Of a stretch of DNA of 5,744 nucleotides, positions 1 through 5,683 are shown in pieces. Every line of letters starts with the position of its first letter. The stretch's first letter is position 1. Under the pieces are notes generated by a model that worked only from the letters and a program-made list of their open reading frames with translations, was not told the origin of the DNA and did not search any database. Where the stretch lies: contig CAYLZW010000356.1 in NCBI GenBank assembly GCA_964388085.1, positions 1 through 5,744 on the forward strand, read 5' to 3'. A program made the translations under genes and the position numbers. Origin of the DNA: CAYLZW01 sp964388085 (GTDB lineage: Bacteria; Myxococcota; UBA727; CAYLZW01).

Positions 1-61
1 GTCAGGGTCAGGGTCAGGGTCAGGGTCAGGGTCAGGGTCAGGGTCAGGGTCAGGGTCAGGG
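1..61. repeat. Perfect (GGGTCA)n hexanucleotide tandem array, left end
   Basis: Ten uninterrupted copies of the unit GTCAGG plus one G fill the first 61 bases and stop abruptly at position 62. Runs of three G separated by TCA satisfy the G-quadruplex pattern on the plus strand. The same array in the same orientation and of the same length closes the right end of the window. As it touches the window edge, its true length is unknown. It lies beyond the stop codon of the Cys-rich frame (96) and does not code as part of it. Confidence 0.97.
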
Positions 62-95
62 ACTGCGTCACCTTCCCGCGCGTGCTCGCTCACGC

Positions 96-464
96 TTAAT
101 TGACGAGGATCAAGGCACCTTCAGAATCATCGAGGAAGAGGCAGAACCGCGTAGCTTCGCCATCACAAAATCGCAGATCGTCGAGTCCGCAGAGTTCGTT
201 GTACACGCTCGGGCAGTCGAGGACGCACTCACCGTATGGGCAGCCTCCGCTGCATGCCCTCACGTCAGGAAGAGCGCAGCCTGAATCCGTTAAGGTATCA
301 CCGGCGTCTACATCCGGGCCGGAATCTGCAGCGAGCGGCAAGCGGCCGCTGTCGATTAGGTCGCCACCGTCACCCGGCCCACCGCTCCGTCCCCCGTGCC
401 GACGCTTCGGCACCCGACGATAGACGACTGACGACGCCTCGAACACCGTCACGGCGAGCCGCAC
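96..464 (-). CDS. Hypothetical Cys-rich protein, probably the C-terminal part of a secreted protein; beginning uncertain
   Basis: This is a 122-residue frame, if the GTG at 464 is used, ending in TAA at 96. I do not recognise a named family. Residues 31-62 are rich in Asp, Gly and Ser, like a flexible linker. Residues 63-108 hold eight cysteines (63, 71, 75, 80, 84, 92, 100, 108) at fairly regular spacing, suggesting a small disulfide-bonded extracellular module. Asp/Gly linkers followed by Cys-rich segments are common in exported proteins of myxobacteria (general knowledge, not a match seen here). No signal peptide or lipobox is present: the first 30 residues are Arg/Gly-rich and the frame is closed by TAG about 27 bases upstream of the GTG. 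The real start is therefore either lost by truncation or frameshift, or the gene is a remnant. It begins 69 bases beyond the pnkp stop on the same strand with no clear terminator between them. The composition argues against a chance frame, but this is uncertain. Confidence 0.45.
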   Translation of the reverse strand: MRLAVTVFEASSVVYRRVPKRRHGGRSGGPGDGGDLIDSGRLPLAADSGPDVDAGDTLTDSGCALPDVRACSGGCPYGECVLDCPSVYNELCGLDDLRFCDGEATRFCLFLDDSEGALILVN

Positions 465-532
465 GAGCGGCTTCCATCGTGTTCCAGGCTATCTACGAGT
501 TTTTGCGCACGGGCTACGAACTGGCCGCGGAG

Positions 533-3084
533 CTAAAGCCGCGGGTCCACCGGCTCACTCTCCAGCGCCATCACGCCGAACACGCACTCGTGCACCCGAT
601 AGAGCGGCTCTCGCCGCACGAAGCGGCTGAGTGCCTCCAGCCCGAGCGCGAACTCCCGCAGGGCAAGTGACCGCTTCGTCGAGAGCCGCCGCGCGCGAAG
701 CCGGTCGAGGTGCTCCATAGCCGTGTACTCAGGACCGTAGATGATCCGCAGGTACTCCCGTCCGCGGCACTTCACCGCCGGCTGCACGAGCCCCTTGTTG
801 CTGCGCACGATCCAGTCGCGCGGCTTCACGACCATCCCTTCGCCGCCCTTTGCGGTCAGCTCCATCCACCAGGCCACGCCATCCTCGACGGACGCCTCGT
901 CCTCGACACTGACGACCCGGTAGGGCGTCGCCACGAGCACGCCGTCCCCGGCCGCCAGCTTGGCGAGCGTGTCCATGTGCCAGAGGTGGTCCTTGTCCGT
1001 GTAGGTCCGGCCCTCGGTCGCGAGCAGGTGGAACGGCGCGAGCCTGTAGTCCGTGATGGAGCTGGTCTCCCAGCAGTACCGGCGGTACGCGTCGGCGTAC
1101 GACGTCACCATCTCTCGTCGGCCGCGCATCGTGGCCAGCAGCTCAGCCGGCGCACCGCCGCGCTCGACGGCCGCCTGCAGCGTCGACCACGGCGCCCGAG
1201 GGACGCGCGGGACGCCGCCCCGACGGCGCCGTACTGCGCCCTCAGGAGCTCCTGCGCCTTCGCTGACCACGGCATCAGCTCGGTGTCGAGGCACACCCAA
1301 TCGGTCTCGAGATCGTCCCACAGGCCGCTCCGCTCCATCGCGGCGCGGACCTCTGCCAGCAGCGCCGACTCCAGCTCGCGCTCGCTGAAGAAGGGCCGGC
1401 CCGTCCGCGTGTAGACAATCCCCGTTCGCCCGTCCTGGGCGTCGAACCGTTCTCTGGCGACGTCGTCGTGGCGCGTCGCAATGACGACGGCGCGCGAGCC
1501 CATGTGCTTCTCTTCGCACACCACCTCGCGCACGCCGTTGCGCGCGAAGTAGGCGAACGCCTCGCGCGGGTGCTCGAGGTACTCGCCCTTCTCGCACGTC
1601 TCCGACGGCGACATGGTTGGCGGTAGGTAGATGAGCCACTGCGGGTCCGCGGCAAAGCGGCTCATGACCTCGAGCGCGGCGGCGGCGTTCTCTTCGCGCA
1701 CGGTGACGTTGTGGTGCATCCGCTTGCCGTGGACATCGCCGATGTCGAGCACGTCCGCGGGCCTCTCCTCCTGCGGACCGTGCAGCGGCTTCACCGGCTC
1801 GTAGTACATCTCGTGGGCGTCGACGGAGACGAGCTCGCGCTCGGGATAGCGCAGCGCCGTCAGCTTGCCGCCAAAGACACAGCCCGTGTCGATGCAGATT
1901 GTCCGATTGAGCCAATCCGCGTGTGGGACGGGTGTGTGGCCGTAGACGACCATCGCCTTGCCGCGGTAATCGGCGGCCCAGTTGTAGCGGACCGGCAGGC
2001 CGAACTCATCGGTTTCACCCGTCGTCTCCCCGTACATGGCAAAGCCACGCACGGCGCCGGAACCGCGGCCTTGCAGCTCCTCCTTGAGGCCCGCGTGCGC
2101 AACGACGAGCTTGCCATCGTCGAACACGTAGTGGCTCACGAGGCGGTCGATCCAATCGCGCACCTTCGCCTTCAGCTCGTCGCTCTCCTGCGCGAGCTGG
2201 TCGATCGTCTCCTGCAGGCCGTGCGCGACCTTCACCTTCCGTCCGTCGAGCCACTTCTTCAGCTTCGCTTCGTGGTTGCCCGGAACGCAGAACGCGTCGC
2301 CGGCCTCCACCATGCTCATCACGAGCTTGAGGACGGCGGGCGACTTGGGCCCGCGGTCGACGAGGTCACCCACGAAGATGGCCTTTCGACCTTCCGGCGG
2401 CTTCGCGCGTGGCTCGACGTCGCCGCCGCTCAGCTCATAGCCGAGCTCGAGCAGCAGCTTGGCGAGCTCGTCGAAGCAGCCGTGCACGTCACCGATGATG
2501 TCGAAGGGACCGGTCTCCTGCTTCTTGTTGTTCCACAACGGCTGGTGCTCGATGCGCACGCGCTCCACGTCGTCCGGGTTCTGCAGCCGGTACACGTAGC
2601 GAAAGCCCTCGTCCTTCAGGCCGCGAAGCGAGCGCTTCAGCTGGCTCGTGTGCTGGCGGACGACGTGCGGGCCGAAGTCACGGTCGGGGCGCCCCTTGTT
2701 GCGCTCGAGGCACACCTTCTCCGGTAGCTCCAGGGCGATCGCCACGGGAAGGCAGTGGTACTGCCGTGCGAGCGCGACCAACGGGGCGCGCGCCTCCTTC
2801 TGTACGTTGGTTGCGTCGACGACGGTCAGCTTGCCGGCCGCGAGACGCTTGGCCGCGATGTAGTGCAGGACCTCGAACGCGTCCTTGGTTGCGGCTTGGT
2901 CGTTCTCGTCGTCTGAGACGAGCCCGCGGCAGTAGTCGGAGGAGAGCACCTCCGTGGGACGGAAGTGCTTGCGAGCGAAGGAAGACTTGCCGCTGCCGGA
3001 GGCGCCCATCAGCACGATGAGCGAGAGCTCCGGCAGCGTCAGGGTGCGTACCTTCTCGATGGGGTCGGTCATGGCGTCCGTCAC
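533..3084 (-). CDS. pnkp: Polynucleotide kinase-phosphatase-ligase Pnkp of the bacterial Hen1/Pnkp RNA-repair system, frameshifted near 1181-1200
   Basis: Pnkp heals and seals broken RNA: the kinase phosphorylates 5'-OH ends, the phosphatase removes 2',3'-cyclic or 3' phosphates, and the ligase domain adenylates and joins. With one base restored it is 850 residues, close to the characterised Clostridium thermocellum enzyme (about 870). The kinase P-loop GASGSGKS is at 27-34, with D50 and R53 in SSDYCRGL. The binuclear metallophosphoesterase follows, with D199/H201 (GDVHG), D240, R244, N270/H271 (GNHE), H330, H383 and D399 all present. The adenylyltransferase nucleophile is K526 in EEKHMGSR, with later motifs EGMVVKP (749-755) and AVKCRGREYL (770-779). 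The GTG start at 3084 is chosen because GGAGG lies six bases upstream and GTGA overlaps the hen1 stop; ATG 3072 is a weaker alternative. The first frame holds residues 1-629 (to 1198), and the matching C-terminal frame resumes at 1180 and ends with the family-typical ESEPVDPRL. Uncorrected, the product stops at 1105 (659 residues) without the later ligase motifs. Confidence 0.96.
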
Positions 3085-4510
3085 GACGCACCTCCGCTCT
3101 CTTGCCCGTCCCGACGCTCGAAGATCGCCATCTGGGTGGGCGGCCCATGCTCCTCGTGCACATCGCCAATCGGCGCGAAGCGAACGGTGTAGCCGTGTCG
3201 CTGCGCGACGCCGCTTGACCAGCCCTCGAACTGGCCGCGTGTCCACTCGAAGCGGTGGTCTCGGTGCCGCAGTTGGCCCGCCGGAAGACCCTCGAACAGG
3301 ACATTGTGCTCCTGGTTGGGAGTCGTGATGACGGCGCAGCCCGGTCGCGCGAATTCGAAGGTCACGCGCTCGTACGCCCCGAGCCGTGAGGCGTCGAGGT
3401 GCTCGACCACCTCGACAGAAGCGATCGCATCGAAGCCGGCGAAGCGAGCGTCGCGGTAGTGGCGGAGCTTTGGAACAGCTCGAGGCGCTCGCGCTGCTTC
3501 GCAGGCATGCGATCGAGGCCGAGCTTATCGGCGGCGATCTCCAGCGAACGCATGGAGACGTCCGTCCCCACGACGCGGGCGAAGGACTTCTCCTTCAGCA
3601 ATGCGCGCAGCAACTTGCCCTCTCCGCAGCCGAGGTCGAGCACGCTCGTCGCACCGAGCTCCTTGAGCGTCTCCGCCACGGTCGTCATTCGACGCTCGTT
3701 CAGGCTGAGAGGGCGCTCGAGGGCTTCCTCTTGCTTCGGCGCGTCCTCCTCGTGCTCTTGAATCTCGGGCTCCTCCTCTTCCACGAGGCGCCGAAGGGCC
3801 TCCGACACGAGGCCATGACGACGCTTGAGGTTGTGCTGCGCGATCTCCTCGCGCTGAGGATGCGCCTTGAGCCAGCCCTCACCCATGCGGAGCAGCTTCT
3901 CCAGCTCGTCCTGGCCTACCCAATAGTGCTTCTCATCGTCGAGGACGGGGATGAGGACGTAGAGGTGGCCGAGCGCCTCCGCGAGGCGAACGGTCTGGCG
4001 CAGGGTCACGTTGAAGTAGCGGCTGTTTCCCCACGTCGGGAACGCCTCGTCCAGTGGCAGCCGCTCGGCGTCCACCTCGTACCCGAGGGGCTCGAAGAGC
4101 CGGCGCAGGAACGCCTCGCCACCGCGGGAGGGGAGTGCGTGCAGCTTCAGCTCCAATGGGATCGGCGTGTCCGCGAGCTCCTGCCGGTCCTTGCTCTTGC
4201 CTTTCATCGCGGCGCTGAAGACCTGTGCAATGGCGACGCTGAGGAAGGATGACGCGACGTACGGCCGGTCGTTGACGTAGGGCTCGAGGGCGAGATCCTG
4301 GCTGTTCCCACGACGACGCCCGCGCGTGAGGCCGACGGGGTCGATGTCGAGCAGGAGCGCGGCGGTGCAGCGCTCGTCGGTCGCCTCCGGATAGAAGACC
4401 GTGGCGTTGCCGTAGGCGAGCGACTTCTCGTGCCAACGCGCCGGGTTCTTGCCGAGCAGATACCCGAGGTCCGTGGCCGGTCGATGGGTTGTAGTCAGCG
4501 TCAGCAGCAT
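3081..4510 (-). CDS. hen1: Hen1, RNA 3'-terminal ribose 2'-O-methyltransferase and Pnkp ligase activator, frameshifted at about 3459
   Basis: Bacterial Hen1 2'-O-methylates the ribose at the 3' end of cleaved RNA before Pnkp seals it, and its N-terminal half activates the Pnkp ligase. With one base restored it is 476 residues, normal for the family. Residues 1-240 are the N-terminal activating domain (TTTHRPATDLGYLLGKNP near the start). An acidic Glu-rich linker covers 244-265. The SAM site is LDLGCGEG (291-298) with D316 in GTDVS. The Mn-binding set E367, E370, H371 (VEVVEH) and H419 (RHRDHRFEW) is complete but lies after the break. The first frame is family-like to A350 (3461); the TYRDAR segment that should follow resumes one base out of phase at 3458 and runs to TGA at 3081. 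Uncorrected, a 382-residue product ends at 3362 in an unrelated tail and lacks every metal ligand. The ATG at 4510 has GGGAG eight bases upstream. It is translationally coupled to pnkp by a 4-base GTGA overlap. Confidence 0.96.
3091..3095 (-). promoter_or_regulatory. Ribosome binding site of pnkp
   Basis: GGAGG on the minus strand sits six bases before GTG 3084 but eighteen before ATG 3072. It lies inside the end of hen1. This spacing decides for the GTG start and implies translational coupling between hen1 and pnkp. Confidence 0.7.
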
Positions 4511-4518
4511 TGGATGGA

Positions 4519-4523
4519 CTCCC
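4519..4523 (-). promoter_or_regulatory. Ribosome binding site of hen1
   Basis: GGGAG on the minus strand lies eight bases before ATG 4510. No other start upstream in this frame has comparable support, and the protein beginning MLLTLTTTHRPATDLGYLLG matches the family's usual N terminus. Confidence 0.65.
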
Positions 4524-4544
4524 GTGATCCCAAACGACAGTGCC

Positions 4545-4585
4545 CTAAAACGAAAAGGCCCTCCGCGGAGGTACCGGGAGGGCTT
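4545..4585 (-). terminator. Intrinsic terminator between the DUF5615 gene and hen1 (possible attenuator of hen1)
   Basis: On the minus strand AAGCCCTCC pairs with GGAGGGCCTT (one base bulged) around a 12-base loop region that contains GGTACC and CCGCGG, and the stem is followed by a T-rich run, TTTTCGTTTT. This is the classical shape of a Rho-independent terminator for transcripts leaving the toxin-antitoxin pair. The T-tail ends only about 35 bases before the hen1 ATG, leaving little room for an independent hen1 promoter, so hen1 may be transcribed by partial read-through or from a promoter overlapping the hairpin. On the plus strand the tail is weak. Confidence 0.75.
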
Positions 4586-4755
4586 AACGTCGACGAGCAG
4601 GCTCCCTGGCTATGTCTGGACGCAGACGTCCGCCCGCTTGGCCAAGCGGTCGAGGCGATCGTTGCCGGGGTGGAGGCGCGTGCTGGTCATTTCGAGCGGC
4701 AGTCTCTCCGCATGGTCGCTCCGCGTCAACCGGCCTGTTGGTATCGAAGAGGTGA
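4586..4755. other. Intergenic spacer without a supported gene
   Basis: The stretch between the DUF5615 stop and the terminator holds no frame I can support. A 26-residue ATG frame on the minus strand (4690-4610) exists, but nothing beyond its length can be said for it. A perfect palindrome at 4634-4649 is listed separately. Any hen1 promoter that is not overlapped by the terminator would have to lie here; I see no convincing -35/-10 pair. Confidence 0.5.
4634..4649. repeat. 16-bp perfect palindrome CCGCTTGGCCAAGCGG
   Basis: The two 8-base halves are exact reverse complements with no spacer. A gapless palindrome of this size in an intergenic stretch could be an operator for a dimeric regulator upstream of hen1, or a short cruciform. 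In such GC-rich DNA, chance is also possible. Confidence 0.4.
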
Positions 4756-5136
4756 TCAGGCCCGACGAAGCCTCGTCCTGACGACGGCTCCACGACGCTC
4801 TACGACGACGAGGAAGGGCGGCTGCACATCCATCTCCATCCGCTCGAGCTCATCCAGCATTTCGAGGACGAACGTCGGCTCGATGTGACCGGGCCGGAGG
4901 TACACGACACCAACGAGCGGTTCGCCGCGCGCTATCGCGAGCTTGCCGAAATCGCGGTCATGCGTGACGACGACGCGGCTCTCGGCATGTGCATGCGCGA
5001 GGATGTCCGAGTCTGACGCCGTGTCGAGCCCCAGCTCAGCGACGGTGCACACGTCCAGGCCTCGCGCTCGCAGCCCCTCGACGACGTCCGGACCGACGTT
5101 CTGGTCGGCCAGCAAGGGGAACGCGAGCGGCTTCAA
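4756..5136 (-). CDS. DUF5615 PIN-like protein, putative toxin RNase of a type II toxin-antitoxin pair
   Basis: This is a 126-residue protein from the TTG at 5136. It resembles the DUF5615 PIN-like family, which is regularly paired with DUF433 proteins and regarded as a VapC-related toxin group. The acidic residues expected of a PIN-like metal site are visible: D11 in LLADQN, D42/D44 in ASDSDILAHA, and D60/D62 in VVTHDRDFGKLA, followed by the strand GVVYLRPGH (76-84). The conserved asparagine N13 after the first Asp is also present. The TTG start overlaps the DUF433 stop as TTGA, which supports translational coupling, and it leaves a start-to-first-Asp distance slightly longer than usual; a TTG at codon 8 is the alternative. 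The proposed role is metal-dependent RNA cleavage held in check by the DUF433 partner. The RNase activity and target are inferred from family, not shown here. Confidence 0.85.
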   Translation of the reverse strand: MKPLAFPLLADQNVGPDVVEGLRARGLDVCTVAELGLDTASDSDILAHAHAESRVVVTHDRDFGKLAIARGEPLVGVVYLRPGHIEPTFVLEMLDELERMEMDVQPPFLVVVERRGAVVRTRLRRA

Positions 5137-5363
5137 CCCTGGACCCGCGTCTCCCAGACGAGCTCGTTCTTGAGGACGCTCGCCGCGTACGCCATGGCGG
5201 CGTTCAGCCCTTCGTCGGTGAGCGCCGGGTACGTCTTCAAGATGTCCTCGCGGCTGGCACCGCTGGCCAGCAGCTCGAGGAGGAACTCGACGCTGATGCG
5301 CGTGCCTCGGACGCAGGGCTTCCCGCCGAGGATCTCGGGGTCGGTCACGATCCACTCGCTCAT
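5133..5363 (-). CDS. DUF433 antitoxin-like protein
   Basis: This is a 76-residue protein containing the DUF433 hallmark: a short strand (WIVTDPEILGGKP), then CVRGTRISVEFLLELLASGA (residues 17-36), then EDILKTYPALTDEGLNAAM (39-57) forming a helix-turn-helix-like core. DUF433 proteins commonly accompany DUF5615 or other PIN-like proteins and are thought to be antitoxins that neutralise the partner and bind the operon promoter. The ATG at 5363 is chosen because AGGATGGGG lies just upstream and the residue count before the hallmark matches family habit. ATG 5372, with AAGG five bases before it, would add three residues. It is the first gene of a two-gene unit, its stop overlapping the start of the PIN-like gene. 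Autoregulation is expected from family knowledge; no clear operator was identified. Confidence 0.88.
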   Translation of the reverse strand: MSEWIVTDPEILGGKPCVRGTRISVEFLLELLASGASREDILKTYPALTDEGLNAAMAYAASVLKNELVWETRVQG

Positions 5364-5372
5364 GAGCCCCAT

Positions 5373-5508
5373 CCTAGCCTTTTGGGGGCTTCTGGGCGCG
5401 CGACGGCCCAGCTGCCGCCGTCTCCCCCAGCTCTCCCCGACGAGGGCCGAAACGAGCCGAACCGAGCCGCCTCCAGCCTGAGTGCCGACCAGCCACAAAT
5501 CCGCAGCA
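5373..5508. other. Upstream region of the toxin-antitoxin pair
   Basis: This 136-base stretch holds no supported gene and must contain the promoter of the minus-strand DUF433-DUF5615 unit. No confident -35/-10 pair could be picked. Short direct repeats (CGAGCCGAA then CCGAGCCG at about 5453-5470) are possible regulator sites, but they are weak in this base composition. Confidence 0.4.
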
Positions 5509-5577
5509 ACTCGAGGGGAACGGGCGAAGCCCCACCTCTTCGCCACCTTGGAAAAGTCGCCCGTCGCCCCTTCGAGT
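5509..5577 (+). ncRNA. Strong imperfect inverted repeat, candidate structured RNA or recombination site
   Basis: Bases 5509-5527 pair with 5557-5577: ACTCGA with TCGAGT (one T bulged), GGGG with CCCC, an AA/TCG internal loop, then CGGGCGA with TCGCCCG, giving 17 base pairs. The apical part can instead form a competing 7-bp hairpin (GGCGAAG 5523-5529 with CTTCGCC 5538-5544). The segment runs directly into a tRNA-like 3' end and then a perfect terminator hairpin, an order expected for a short plus-strand RNA gene. I match it to no named RNA family. It could equally be a folded recombination site or chance pairing in GC-rich DNA. Confidence 0.35.
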
Positions 5578-5593
5578 CCCGTCCACCCCGCCA
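5571..5593 (+). tRNA. tRNA 3'-end-like fragment (T loop, acceptor strand, GCCA), not a complete tRNA
   Basis: TTCGAGT followed by CCCGT, a seven-base acceptor-like strand CCACCCC, discriminator G and encoded CCA reproduces the order of a bacterial tRNA 3' end. A terminator begins four bases later, as is common after tRNA genes. The rest of the tRNA is missing: the five bases before the T loop are GCCCC instead of the ACGGG needed to pair, and no GGGGTGG acceptor 5' strand was found upstream. The likeliest readings are a displaced 3' end left by integration of an element into a tRNA gene, a decayed tRNA, or coincidence. Confidence 0.3.
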
Positions 5594-5596
5594 AAG

Positions 5597-5635
5597 ACAA
5601 GCACGCCGCCCGAGAGGGCGGCGTGCTTGTTTCTT
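5597..5635 (+). terminator. Intrinsic terminator with a 15-bp perfect stem and GAGA loop
   Basis: The arm at 5597-5611 is the exact reverse complement of 5616-5630 around a GAGA tetraloop (GNRA type), followed by TTCTT. It would end a plus-strand RNA from the tRNA-like segment. Because the stem is symmetrical, it could also stop minus-strand transcription entering from the right and so insulate the toxin-antitoxin unit, although the minus-strand tail (GTCTTT) is less T-rich. Confidence 0.85.
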
Positions 5636-5683
5636 CCGTGCCCGAGCCGGATGCCCGAACGGGCCGGCATCGGCGTCGGGCGC

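Noticed and set aside
710..1414. 234-residue open frame on the plus strand
   Set aside because: It is antisense to the ligase domain of pnkp, with no motif of its own.
1711..2727. 338-residue open frame on the plus strand
   Set aside because: It lies antisense to the conserved kinase-phosphatase part of pnkp and has the Leu/His/Val/Arg-rich look of a shadow frame in GC-rich DNA.
3386..4252. 288-residue open frame on the plus strand
   Set aside because: It is antisense to hen1, Leu/Arg/Glu-rich and repetitive; the strand carrying clear Hen1 motifs is the minus strand.
4610..4690. 26-residue minus-strand frame in the hen1 upstream spacer
   Set aside because: It is too short to judge, has no clear ribosome binding site and no recognised motif, and is not in frame with the DUF5615 gene.
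4630..4710. Class II tRNA on the plus strand, suggested by the D-arm-like TTGGCCAAGCGGTCGAGGCG
   Set aside because: No anticodon stem, T arm or acceptor pairing follows; the resemblance comes from the 16-bp palindrome.
4545..4760. T-box riboswitch before hen1, suggested by GGTACC and CCGCGG in the terminator
   Set aside because: The conserved T-box string TGGNACCGCG is not present; the two pieces are separated and belong to an ordinary terminator stem.
4756..5355. 199-residue version of the PIN-like protein starting inside the antitoxin gene
   Set aside because: The first 73 residues are Arg/Pro-rich out-of-frame antitoxin sequence; the family homology starts close to TTG 5136.
5509..5577. 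Integron attC site
   Set aside because: The expected core boxes (RYYYAAC and GTTRRRY) are absent at the ends of the inverted repeat, and no integrase is present.
5133..5600. Longer 155-residue version of the DUF433 protein starting near 5600
   Set aside because: The extra N-terminal 79 residues run antisense through the tRNA-like end and the folded element and contain no family features; ATG 5363 has a suitable ribosome binding site and family-typical length.
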